Below are positions 17,037-24,917 of a stretch of DNA of 64,000 nucleotides, piece after piece. The stretch's first letter is position 1; each line of letters starts with the position of its first letter. This DNA is from Sutcliffiella cohnii (GTDB lineage: Bacteria; Bacillota; Bacilli; Bacillales; Bacillaceae_I). The DNA is taken from positions 1,046,501 through 1,110,500 of the forward strand of contig NZ_CP018866.1 in assembly GCF_002250055.1 (NCBI RefSeq), given 5' to 3'. The notes under the pieces were generated by a model. It saw nothing but the letters and a program-made list of their open reading frames with translations. It had not been told where the DNA came from and ran no database searches. Made by a program: the position numbers and the translations under genes.

Positions 17037-17461
17037 TGCAACGAAGTCCTGAAGTTGGTACAATCCCGTCTAAAAATGTTGCAACCAGCGATCAAAAGTC
17101 AGCAAGACCGTCCCTGTGGTGCAACAAACTAAAAAATTGGTGCAACGAAGCCCCGAAGTTGGTGCAACGCCGTCCCAAATTGGTGCAACAACTGGTTAAA
17201 AGTCAGCAACCAGAAATCTCTGGTGCAACAACCTGAAAAACTGGTGCAACGAAGCCCCAAAGTTGGTGCAACGCCGTCCCCAACTGGTGCAACACCCTGA
17301 AAAACTGGTGCAACGAAGCCCCAAAGTTGGTGCAACGCCGTCCCCAACTGGTGCAACAACTGGTTAAAAGTCAGCAACCAGAAATCTCTGGTGCAACACC
17401 CTGAAAAACTGGTGCAACGAAGCCCCAAAGTTGGTGCAACACTGTCTCAAACTGGTGCAAC
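17037..17461. repeat. array of helically phased TGCAAC motifs (locus 1)
   Basis: The stretch between two genes holds about seventeen copies of GGTGCAAC or close variants. The T of TGCAAC falls at 17037, 17059 (variant), 17080, 17120, 17141, 17163, 17184, 17224, 17245, 17267, 17288, 17309, 17331, 17352, 17392, 17413, 17435 and 17456. Steps are always 21 or 22 bases, except three of 40, and each 40-base step contains AAAAGTCAGCA. The text between motifs varies (GAAGCCCCAAAG, GCCGTCCCCAA, ACCCTGAAAAA). Any frames through it are low-complexity and I do not call genes. The same metric recurs at 48354-48561. Confidence 0.9.
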
Positions 17462-17585
17462 ACCCGTTCAAAATTCAGCGACAAGGACAAACATTGTGAG
17501 TCAGTCAAGTCCATCAATGTAGATAAGAAAAATATGAGAGTTTTTCCGATTAACCGGAAATAATAAAAGAAAGGAAGTGAAAACA

Positions 17586-18017
17586 ATGACAGAAAACGAA
17601 GTTGTAATAGAAGAATTGAACACACTACTAAGGGGAACATTTATGGGTATTCGTTCATACGAGCACTACATACAACAAGTAGAAGATGAAGAACTTAAGA
17701 AAACATTCCAATCCATGCAGCAAGAAGTAAAAGAAAATGCACAAAAACTAGCAGAACGAATCCAAAACCTCGGTGGGGTGCCAGCAGATAGTGAAGGGTT
17801 TACAGGGAAAATGCACAGCTATATGCATAAAGCAATGCTCTCTGATAATCCCCATCAACTGTTAGAAGATGCCGTAAAAGGGCTAGATAACTATGGTGTC
17901 CAGTATTCAGAAGAGGTTGTAAAAGGAGATCTTGATCCGGAGAGCAAGCAAATAGCAGAAGAAGTCATTAATACTAGCCGAAAACAAGTTGACATACTTA
18001 AGCAATTATTACAATAA
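17586..18017 (+). CDS. DUF2383 ferritin-like protein
   Basis: The product of 143 residues is an all-helical bundle of the DUF2383 kind: VVIEELNTLLRGTFMGIRSY, YIQQVEDEELKKTFQSM, then AVKGLDNYGVQYSEEVV. The glutamate and histidine pattern on the helices resembles ferritin-like di-metal proteins, but metal binding is not certain. ATG 17586 follows AAGGAAGTGA. Just upstream an inverted repeat TTTCCG-N6-CGGAAA (17543-17560) could be an operator. It shares a bidirectional terminator with the next gene. Confidence 0.75.
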   Translation: MTENEVVIEELNTLLRGTFMGIRSYEHYIQQVEDEELKKTFQSMQQEVKENAQKLAERIQNLGGVPADSEGFTGKMHSYMHKAMLSDNPHQLLEDAVKGLDNYGVQYSEEVVKGDLDPESKQIAEEVINTSRKQVDILKQLLQ

Positions 18018-18041
18018 AAGCCATCTTGAATGATGGCTTTT
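18016..18041. terminator. bidirectional terminator
   Basis: AAAAGCCATC and GATGGCTTTT flank a six-base loop between convergent genes. Confidence 0.85.
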
Positions 18042-18043
18042 AC

Positions 18044-18490
18044 TTATGAAAGTTCTGTTAATCGCTTCATCGCATCCTCTATATTAAACGAACTAAAAAC
18101 TCGAAAATAATCATTATTTATAATTCGATAGTGATTGCTAACAACATTTTGTTGAAGAATATATTCACCTTCTCGTTGAATTTCCCTCCACCAAATCTTT
18201 CCTCCAAGTGTTCTCGTCTTTGTAGTAGCGTAAGAATCAAAAGCAATAGTTTGCACAAGTACGAGAGGGTCATCACCGAGTGTGCTAGTTAATATTTCGC
18301 TATCACGAAAGAGAGAGCAAATGGCAATCGTAGTAGTCCAACCGGCTTGCATCCGACCTTTTTCAATTTGTACGAGTGTTTTCTTTGATATACCGATCAT
18401 ATCTGCCATTTTATCTTGAGTATATTGTTGTTCTGTTCGGATTAGTTTTAACTTACTAGTGACAATTTCGATTAATTCTTCTCGATTCAA
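18044..18490 (-). CDS. XRE-family HTH transcriptional regulator
   Basis: The TTG start follows AAGGAG. The product of 148 residues has an N-terminal helix-turn-helix, KLIRTEQQYTQDKMADMIGI and SKKTLVQIEKGR, then a C-terminal domain of unknown type (ILQQNVVSNHYRIINNDYFR). It lies 12 bases downstream of the membrane-anchored protein at 18503-19195 and probably shares its transcript. A role as a local regulator is an inference. Confidence 0.8.
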   Translation of the reverse strand: MNREELIEIVTSKLKLIRTEQQYTQDKMADMIGISKKTLVQIEKGRMQAGWTTTIAICSLFRDSEILTSTLGDDPLVLVQTIAFDSYATTKTRTLGGKIWWREIQREGEYILQQNVVSNHYRIINNDYFRVFSSFNIEDAMKRLTELS

Positions 18491-18502
18491 GACAATATCT
18501 CC

Positions 18503-19195
18503 TTAATAAGTTTCTATAAAATTATAAACATCTTCTTTCTTTTGAATGCTATTAATATTATGTGCCTCAATACGGATTGTTGTAAAGGTTGGTTTTTGAG
18601 AAGAGTCTTTCATTTCTTCAGTAGAAAATCCCATTGATAATTCTATATTAGAAATTTTTCTTACCTGTAGGAATTTAACGATTTCATAATAATTATTTAT
18701 ATGCTCTTCACTAATTGGTTCGTCCACGTTAATATGAACAAAAAATGGATGTGGAACCACTTTATAACTAACAATCTGTTTTTTCATGTTCATCTCTTGT
18801 CCAGAACCATAAACAGCATCTATGAAAATGAAGTCCTTTGGATAGTTTTCATTTAGTATTGGAGCCAATTCTGAGTTTATTTCCTCCACCCAAATTGCTT
18901 CGGGGTAGTAGTCAAAGATTACATCTTTTCGAGAACTTAGCTTTTCTGCCCTAAACGTAATGTTAGGTTGATTTTGTAAACTAGCGATTATTCCATAATT
19001 TCCATCTTTAAAATTATACGTTTTTTCCTTCACTTTTACTTCAATATCGTACTTTTCTTCGACATAAGCCTCTAATTCACTAGCAACAGTATGCTTCTTC
19101 CATGGAAGTCCATTAAATAGTGTGTAACCAAACACAATAAACGAGATACCAATGATTGAAGTTGTTATCAGGAAAATGCGAATAAATCTTTTCAA
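18503..19195 (-). CDS. membrane-anchored YfjL-like protein
   Basis: The TTG start follows AAGGTGG. The product of 230 residues has one N-terminal membrane segment (IFLITTSIIGISFIVFGYTL) and an extracytoplasmic part with TVASELEAYVEEKYDIEVK near the start. The order of an N-terminal anchor, a DIEVKV strand and an FTTIRIEAHN-type strand near the C-terminus resembles B. subtilis YfjL, a protein of unknown function. It is upstream of an XRE-type regulator gene in the same direction. Confidence 0.65.
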   Translation of the reverse strand: MKRFIRIFLITTSIIGISFIVFGYTLFNGLPWKKHTVASELEAYVEEKYDIEVKVKEKTYNFKDGNYGIIASLQNQPNITFRAEKLSSRKDVIFDYYPEAIWVEEINSELAPILNENYPKDFIFIDAVYGSGQEMNMKKQIVSYKVVPHPFFVHINVDEPISEEHINNYYEIVKFLQVRKISNIELSMGFSTEEMKDSSQKPTFTTIRIEAHNINSIQKKEDVYNFIETY

Positions 19196-19372
19196 TTAAT
19201 CGTCCCACCTTATGGTTAATTTATCCTTATAGTGTAATTTTACACCGTAAGAGTATTTTGTCAACTTCAAAGAGCAAATTAAGGATATTTTTTTATACAG
19301 AATGTTATAATGACGTGAAAAGATATAGATAAACATGTACATATATAAAGTCGTTTATTAGGAGGATCTAAA

Positions 19373-20425
19373 ATGGAAATAGGAATAAGTACGTTTGTTG
19401 AAACAACACCTGATCCACATACTGGTGAAGTAATAAGCCATGCGCAACGAATTCGTGAAGTGGTAGAAGAAATAGTTTTAGCAGATGAAATTGGCTTAGA
19501 TGTATTTGGCGTTGGGGAGCATCATCGAGAAGACTATGCTGCTTCTGCACCAGCAATAATATTAGCGGCAGCAGCTGCTCGAACAAAGCGGATTCGGTTA
19601 ACAAGTGCTGTAACGGTTCTTTCCTCGGCGGATCCTGTGAGGGTATTCCAGGACTTTGCTACAGTTGATGCGATTTCAAATGGACGAGCAGAGATTATGG
19701 CAGGTAGGGGTTCGTTTATTGAATCGTTTCCGTTGTTCGGTTTTGACTTAAAAGATTATGATGAGCTATTTGAAGAAAACTTAGAACTATTATTAAAAAT
19801 CCAACAGTCTGAGAAAGTTACGTGGAGAGGTGGACATCGACCAGCAATTGACAATTTAGGTGTCTATCCACGACCAGTACAAGATCCGTTACCAATTTGG
19901 ATTGGAAGTGGTGGAAACTCACAATCGGTTATGCGTGCCGGATTATTGGGGTTACCACTTGTACTAGCGATTATCGGCGGAAGTCCTCGCCAATTTAGAC
20001 CACTTGTTGATCTATATAAACGAGCGGCTGAACATGCTGGACACGATGTATCTAAACTCCCGGTTGCTTCTCACTCACACGGATTTATTGCAGAAACAAC
20101 AGATTTGGCTGCGGATAAATTTTTCCCATCTACTCAGCAAGCAATGAATAAACTAGGGAAAGAACGTGGCTGGGGACGATATGATCGAAATGCATTTGAT
20201 TCAGCACGTAGTTTAGAAGGTGCGTTATATGTTGGTGATCCAAAGACAGTTGCAGAAAAAATAATTCACCTCCGTAAAAACGTTGGAGTAACAAGATTTA
20301 TGCTCCACGTACCGGTCGGCACAATGCCACATGATGATGTAATGAAAGCAATCGAACTGTTAGGAAAAGAAGTCGCGCCAATCGTACGTGAAGAATTAGC
20401 AAAATGGGAAGAAGAGAATAAATAA
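19373..20425 (+). CDS. LLM-class flavin-dependent oxidoreductase
   Basis: The product of 350 residues is a full-length luciferase-like monooxygenase: [20 protein letters not shown], then [36 protein letters not shown] and [15 protein letters not shown]. These match the group often annotated as alkanal-monooxygenase-like or 'LLM class' enzymes in Bacillus. It should use reduced FMN and oxygen; the substrate is unknown. AGGAGG precedes the ATG. The alpha/beta hydrolase 90 bases downstream runs in the same direction and may be co-expressed. Confidence 0.88.
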   Translation: MEIGISTFVETTPDPHTGEVISHAQRIREVVEEIVLADEIGLDVFGVGEHHREDYAASAPAIILAAAAARTKRIRLTSAVTVLSSADPVRVFQDFATVDAISNGRAEIMAGRGSFIESFPLFGFDLKDYDELFEENLELLLKIQQSEKVTWRGGHRPAIDNLGVYPRPVQDPLPIWIGSGGNSQSVMRAGLLGLPLVLAIIGGSPRQFRPLVDLYKRAAEHAGHDVSKLPVASHSHGFIAETTDLAADKFFPSTQQAMNKLGKERGWGRYDRNAFDSARSLEGALYVGDPKTVAEKIIHLRKNVGVTRFMLHVPVGTMPHDDVMKAIELLGKEVAPIVREELAKWEEENK

Positions 20426-20514
20426 AGAAAGTCGATTTTTAAAACTCTTGGCATACATCACTTTAGTATATTTCCACTTCTTTATAGCTAAAATAACGAT
20501 AGGTGATTGAAACT

Positions 20515-21261
20515 ATGTTATATTTTCAAAGAAAAGGAATAGGTGAACCACTCGTTCTTATTCACGGCTTTCTCGGCACACATCGTATATTTGATAAAAT
20601 TATGGAAGAACTATCATTAAACTACGATGTAATTGCTGTAGACCTACCAGGCCACGGGAAGTCACAACCGATGGAAGCAAACATTCATAATGTTTATCAT
20701 TACGCAGAAAAAATAATTCAACTTCTCCATTTACTTGGGGTGGAACGAGCTACTTGGATTGGTCACTCTTTTGGCGGATATATTACATACGCTGCAGTAG
20801 ATAAATATCGCTCCAATGTTACGAAAGCAGTTGCTGTATATTCTACACCTGCAGAGGATGATGAGCTTTCTAAAGTGGAACACACAAAAAATATCGATGT
20901 TATTAAACAAATTGGAATAAAAGCATTTGCTGACAGTCGGATACCGAGGTATTTCTCAATGGATGCGAATGAAGAAGATATTCATTTTGCGATGGTTCTT
21001 GGAGAGCAAGCCTCGGAAGAAGGAGCAATAAGAGCACTTGAAGCGATGCGAGATCGTCCAGATCAAACGCAAATGCTCGATACAGTTGATATTCCTCTAC
21101 AAATTATTAAAGGAACAAAAGATCCTTGGGATGGGAAATTTAAATTATCAAACCCATCTTCCTACGTAACAGTGGTAGAAACGGATACGTCTCACATGGG
21201 GATGCTAGATGACCCAGATCAATTTTTAAATGTATTACAAAATTGGCTAAAGACAACGTAA
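20515..21261 (+). CDS. alpha/beta hydrolase
   Basis: The product of 248 residues has the alpha/beta hydrolase signs: oxyanion segment LVLIHGFLGT, the nucleophile elbow GHSFGG with its serine, DLPGHGKS, an acidic residue around IIKGTKDPWDG and a late TSHMGMLDDP histidine. This completes a Ser-Asp-His triad. The substrate cannot be told. ATG 20515 is eight bases after AGGTGA; a GTG at 20503 is a poorer start. A terminator follows. Confidence 0.85.
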   Translation: MLYFQRKGIGEPLVLIHGFLGTHRIFDKIMEELSLNYDVIAVDLPGHGKSQPMEANIHNVYHYAEKIIQLLHLLGVERATWIGHSFGGYITYAAVDKYRSNVTKAVAVYSTPAEDDELSKVEHTKNIDVIKQIGIKAFADSRIPRYFSMDANEEDIHFAMVLGEQASEEGAIRALEAMRDRPDQTQMLDTVDIPLQIIKGTKDPWDGKFKLSNPSSYVTVVETDTSHMGMLDDPDQFLNVLQNWLKTT

Positions 21262-21268
21262 CTTACTG

Positions 21269-21298
21269 GCTAATCGTATTTTATACGGTTAGCTTTTT
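21269..21298 (+). terminator. terminator of the hydrolase gene
   Basis: GCTAATCGTAT pairs with ATACGGTTAGC (one wobble), followed by TTTTTAT. Confidence 0.8.
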
Positions 21299-21401
21299 AT
21301 CCTTTATTCGGTAATACCAATAATAAGATAATGCAGAAAATGTAATAAAAAGTTATAATTGATAATTATTGAAATAATAAAAAAGGTTGGTTCTAAAAAT
21401 A

Positions 21402-22955
21402 ATGTTAAATGAATATTTAGCAAAAGTAAGGCACCGTTGTATTGAAAATAAACTAGACCCAAAATTAATCCCTTCTTTTACGAAAATATCATGGAATGAA
21501 CTTAATAGAATAAGAGATGAATATAAAGAACGGTTGGCAGTTATCCAAACGTTTATGGAAAGATTTATTTATAGAAATAGTGGTATCCCGGTATTAGTTA
21601 CAGTGACTGATGCCGATGGGAATTTTATTGACTACTTGGGGGATAAAAGCTTAGAAGAAACAGTTGTTCACCAAGTTGGTTTACAAATGGGAGTACAGTT
21701 TAAAGAAGAGCTAGTAGGAATTAGTTCTATTAGAGCGGCAATTGACTTAGAAATCCCAGTTCAATTGATTGGAACGGACCATTATCATGAATTTCTTCAT
21801 CAATCGGCTTGTTATAGTGTTCCGTTACATGTGAATGAAAAACTAATAGGCACGATATCTATCATGACTTTTTTAAATAATGCACATCCTATGATTCTAA
21901 CATCTTTAGAAACAGTAGTAGATTTTATTGAACGTGAATTAGAACTATTGGATAGAAATCGTTATTTAGATGAAATGAATGAAATGATACTAAAGCAAGC
22001 TAATACGGGTTACATCGTCATTGATAAAGATGGGAAGGTTGTAAAAGTAAATCCGAAAGCGCAAGCGATGATTCAGAGTATTAAAGAAGAGGAAACTCTT
22101 ATTCAAGACTTAGCGCCGTTTAATGAACTATATGTATTATTCAGTCGGGGAGAAGCTATCCGGGGAAATAAAGTGGTCTTAACAAATGAGGAAGAAAACC
22201 TTACTTGTTTAGTAGATTATTTTCCATTCCCACAAGGAACCTTGATCCAAATCCATGATATATCAGAGTACCAAAAGACAGAATGTTATATCCAAAATGC
22301 AGAAAAGTTATCTATCGTTGGACAGTTAGCAGCAGGTGTTGCACATGAAATAAAAAATCCGCTAACGACCATAAAAGGGTTTATGCAGTTTATACAAGAA
22401 GACCAATTAGATAGTCGATACTTGTCTGTTATCCTTAAAGAGATTGAGAGAATAAATGAGATTACAAACGAATTTTTAGTACTCGCAAGACCTACTGAAC
22501 GTGCTAAAGAGTGGTATGATGTAAAAACTCTATTACAAGAAATGGATGTCTTATTATCGAGTTTTACTATTCAGAAAAATATTGAAATAGTTCAAGATTA
22601 TATGGAGATACCACGTATATACTGCGATGGCAATCAATTAAAGCAAGTTTTCATTAATATCGTCATGAATAGTGTTGAAGCACTGGAACCTAATGGGAAT
22701 ATTCACATCTCTGTACAAAAGAATTCGAATAATTTCATTTTAATTCGTTTTGTAGATAATGGTTGTGGTTTTCCAAAGCAAATATTAGAAAGTGTGGGAA
22801 AGCCTTTTATTACAACGAAAGAAAATGGGAATGGTTTAGGAATTATGATTTGTAAAAGAATTGTCGAAACCATTCATAGTGGGACATTAAACCTTTATAA
22901 TAATGAGCAAGGTGGAGCAGTAGTAGAAGTGCTTTTACCTATTGGAAAAGATTGA
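21402..22955 (+). CDS. sporulation-type sensor histidine kinase with AcoR-like GAF and PAS domains
   Basis: The product of about 517 residues has no membrane segment. The N-terminal 200 residues resemble the GAF-containing front end of AcoR-type activators (GIPVLVTVTDADGNFIDYLG, then LVGISSIRAAIDLEIPVQL). A PAS domain (ANTGYIVIDKDGKVVKVNPK) follows, then HisKA with the phospho-acceptor His315 in GVAHEIKNPLTTIKG, and HATPase_c with NIVMNSVEAL, DNGCGFP and GNGLGI. No response regulator is adjacent, as with KinA-KinE phosphorelay kinases. An equally plausible reading is a kinase for another orphan regulator. Confidence 0.85.
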   Translation: MLNEYLAKVRHRCIENKLDPKLIPSFTKISWNELNRIRDEYKERLAVIQTFMERFIYRNSGIPVLVTVTDADGNFIDYLGDKSLEETVVHQVGLQMGVQFKEELVGISSIRAAIDLEIPVQLIGTDHYHEFLHQSACYSVPLHVNEKLIGTISIMTFLNNAHPMILTSLETVVDFIERELELLDRNRYLDEMNEMILKQANTGYIVIDKDGKVVKVNPKAQAMIQSIKEEETLIQDLAPFNELYVLFSRGEAIRGNKVVLTNEEENLTCLVDYFPFPQGTLIQIHDISEYQKTECYIQNAEKLSIVGQLAAGVAHEIKNPLTTIKGFMQFIQEDQLDSRYLSVILKEIERINEITNEFLVLARPTERAKEWYDVKTLLQEMDVLLSSFTIQKNIEIVQDYMEIPRIYCDGNQLKQVFINIVMNSVEALEPNGNIHISVQKNSNNFILIRFVDNGCGFPKQILESVGKPFITTKENGNGLGIMICKRIVETIHSGTLNLYNNEQGGAVVEVLLPIGKD

Positions 22956-22986
22956 AAAGTCGCTAACATGTAGTTAGCGACTTTTT
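22955..22986. terminator. bidirectional terminator
   Basis: AAAAGTCGCTAAC and GTTAGCGACTTTTT form a strong hairpin between convergent genes. Confidence 0.9.
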
Positions 22987-23012
22987 CGGGATAACCTAGC
23001 TCTATTTATATA

Positions 23013-23309
23013 CTATTTCCTCTTCAATTTTTCTATTTCTTCTGACACGACAAAGGCTAAGTCGTCATTACCAAATAATGATAGGACCGCTAACAACGTC
23101 TCGTTAGAAATCTCTCCAGCCTCTTCTTTATCGACTGTTAACTCCATCGCTTGTGCTAATGCAATATTGTCTACTTGTCCAGGATAAGCTTTGGAGTATA
23201 GAGAAACAGGATCTAAATTGTTGTTTATACACCATTGTGCAAACACTAAAATCATCATGTTTTCTTCTTTTTGATAATTATCAATAATTGCTTTTTCTAT
23301 TTCTTTCAT
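23013..23309 (-). CDS. hypothetical protein coupled to the siroheme genes (98 aa)
   Basis: The product of 98 residues is soluble and helical: AIIDNYQKEENMMILVFAQW, NNLDPVSLYSKAYPG, and TLLAVLSLFGNDDLAFVVSE. It has no cysteine cluster; the only cysteine is in FAQWCINN. I do not recognise the family. Its GGAGAGG ribosome site is formed by the last codons of sirC and the ATG lies two bases after the sirC stop, so it must be translated from the same mRNA. Confidence 0.6.
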   Translation of the reverse strand: MKEIEKAIIDNYQKEENMMILVFAQWCINNNLDPVSLYSKAYPGQVDNIALAQAMELTVDKEEAGEISNETLLAVLSLFGNDDLAFVVSEEIEKLKRK

Positions 23310-23311
23310 TC

Positions 23312-23896
23312 TTACCTCTCCTTGTTTAACGGGAATTTAGTGATCTTTTGTAAATGAGCTTTTCGTTCTGTTTCGGTATGTAAGTTACGAAGTGCCCATT
23401 CACGTTCTGTTTGTAACTGCTCCAAATAATCTTTATATTCAGGTCCAAATTCCTTTTGTAAATGCTGTTTTATTGTTTTTGCTAATTTTGGACTTGCACC
23501 GGATGTACTTACAGCAATCTTAAGATGACCTTGTTTGATGTAAGCAGGAAAGTAGAAGTTACTGCTGTACTGATTGTCTACTATATTGATTAAAGGAACA
23601 TGAATACTAACTTTATTTGCAATTCTCTCATTTAACTCTCGGTTGTTTGTTGCGACAACGGCCAGGAAACAGTTAGTTGGGATGTATGTGAGTATTTCAT
23701 CAAAATTATTTATCGATATATTTACATAGTGAAAACGAGGGATAAGTGCTTGTAATTCTTCTGAAATGTTTTCACTAATAATGGTGAGGTCGGCCCCTTC
23801 CTCTAGCAAAAATTTCACCTTTCTCGTTGCAACTTTTCCACCACCAAAAATAACACATTTTTTCGCATCCAATTTAATCATTAATGGTGTTGTCAT
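23312..23896 (-). CDS. sirC: precorrin-2 dehydrogenase / SirC-like (YlnF)
   Basis: The product of 194 residues opens with MTTPLMIKLDAKKCVIFGGG followed by KVATRKVKFLLEEGADLTII, the NAD-binding Rossmann start of the CysG N-terminal/SirC family. GHLKIAVSTSGASPKLAKTI is the second diagnostic motif. It oxidises precorrin-2 to sirohydrochlorin with NAD+. Its ATG overlaps the sirB stop codon (ATGA). It works between NasF at 27656 and SirB. B. subtilis YlnF has a similar length. Confidence 0.88.
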   Translation of the reverse strand: MTTPLMIKLDAKKCVIFGGGKVATRKVKFLLEEGADLTIISENISEELQALIPRFHYVNISINNFDEILTYIPTNCFLAVVATNNRELNERIANKVSIHVPLINIVDNQYSSNFYFPAYIKQGHLKIAVSTSGASPKLAKTIKQHLQKEFGPEYKDYLEQLQTEREWALRNLHTETERKAHLQKITKFPLNKER

Positions 23897-24657
23897 CTTT
23901 CTTCCTCCTGAACAATTCTCTCAGAAATTTTAGCTTCAAGCCATGAAGTCATAAGAGGATGAGGGATTAACGTTTGACCATTCCACATTACGTCTAACCC
24001 ATCTAACTTAGATGGTATCTTTTTTTCTGTTAAGTAGCCTTGGCTAATAACGAGCGGGATAGCTATTAGTTTTTTTCCATTTCGTAATAATCTCTTTGCA
24101 ACGAATGTAACATTATCAGGGTGTAGAGTTGCATAGCTAATGGCAGAAAAAGAGTAGTGATGTTCGATTTTTTGTTTTAATTTCTCTAAAAGCTGTTTCC
24201 AAATATGATTATTATAAGCCTGTTCACTTCCATGGGCGATAAGTAATAGATTTTCTTCACTTGAATTGCTGGATAACATATTTATTTGCTCAAAAATTAA
24301 TTTGAACAAAATTGGGTCATCATCCATAGGACTACACCATAAAATAGGAGTGTTTATAGATATTTGTTGAATTTCAGGATGGTTCGTTGAATGATCTAAT
24401 CCAAGCATATATTTTATTTCATTAAGGTGAGTACTTCCTGATGAAACAAATAAAGGAATGATAATAATTTTGTTTACGCCTATATTTTCTAATAAGCTTA
24501 TACCACTCGAGATAGTTTGTTCTTTATCAAATTCTAAGTACGCTATCGTTTTTGGAAAAGGTGTTTGAACAGCTTGAACAGTATTTTCTATCAGTATTTT
24601 AGCTTGGTTATTTTTCGTACCATGTGCAATAACTAATACTCCATAGTCTTTCTTCAC
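23893..24657 (-). CDS. sirB: sirohydrochlorin ferrochelatase SirB (YlnE/CbiX family)
   Basis: The GTG at 24655-24657 is chosen because AAGGAGCG lies upstream. The product of 254 residues has the duplicated CbiX fold: VLVIAHGTKNNQ near the N-terminus and LLLIAHGSEQAYNNH in the second half. The first histidine and a glutamate pocket serve the metal insertion. IIIIPLFVSSGSTHLNEIK carries a further conserved histidine. It inserts Fe2+ into sirohydrochlorin to give siroheme, the cofactor of the nitrite reductase encoded divergently. It is the first gene of the sirB-sirC-98aa operon. Confidence 0.88.
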   Translation of the reverse strand: MKKDYGVLVIAHGTKNNQAKILIENTVQAVQTPFPKTIAYLEFDKEQTISSGISLLENIGVNKIIIIPLFVSSGSTHLNEIKYMLGLDHSTNHPEIQQISINTPILWCSPMDDDPILFKLIFEQINMLSSNSSEENLLLIAHGSEQAYNNHIWKQLLEKLKQKIEHHYSFSAISYATLHPDNVTFVAKRLLRNGKKLIAIPLVISQGYLTEKKIPSKLDGLDVMWNGQTLIPHPLMTSWLEAKISERIVQEEER

Positions 24658-24743
24658 TAGATGAACTCGCTCCTTACACATACTTATTTTTTCATTTTAC
24701 AATAAAGAGGGTAAGATAACCAATGAACAAAAATTAATTCAAG

Positions 24744-24759
24744 TGTGATAAATAGCACA
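24744..24759. promoter_or_regulatory. FNR/CRP-type box in the sirB-nasD intergenic region
   Basis: TGTGATAAATAGCACA matches TGTGA-N6-TCACA with one mismatch. The B. subtilis FNR site has this form, so oxygen control of one or both divergent operons is likely. Confidence 0.5.
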
Positions 24760-24813
24760 AACAGATCTGCTAACACGATATATAATAAAACCATAAAGAA
24801 CTAACAACCTAAC

Positions 24814-24831
24814 TTGTGAAAAGGTGAGCAA
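24814..24831 (+). promoter_or_regulatory. ResD-like site, copy 1
   Basis: TTGTGAAAAGGTGAGCAA begins with the TTGTGAA of the ResD consensus TTGTGAA-N3-TTT-N4-A and ends with the required A. The central TTT is only partly matched. Confidence 0.5.
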
Positions 24832-24862
24832 GTTGGTGTGAGTCATATTTTTTTAAGGATAC

Positions 24863-24880
24863 TTGTGAAATATTGAGCAA
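24863..24880 (+). promoter_or_regulatory. ResD-like site, copy 2
   Basis: TTGTGAAATATTGAGCAA repeats copy 1 at a distance of 49 bases (17 of 20 bases equal over the wider repeat) and fits the ResD consensus except for TTG in place of TTT. Tandem ResD sites are known before B. subtilis nasD. Confidence 0.55.
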
Positions 24881-24917
24881 ACTTTTTTGAAATGGACGCG
24901 CTAGAGGAGGAACGAAT

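Noticed and set aside
16898..17428. Frames on both strands through the TGCAAC array
   Set aside because: They are low-complexity translations of the 21/22-base repeat, lack ribosome sites, and the repeat metric does not keep a reading frame.
17037..17461. CRISPR array
   Set aside because: The repeated part is only 6-10 bases, the intervals are 21/22 bases and partly repeated themselves, and no cas gene is in the window.
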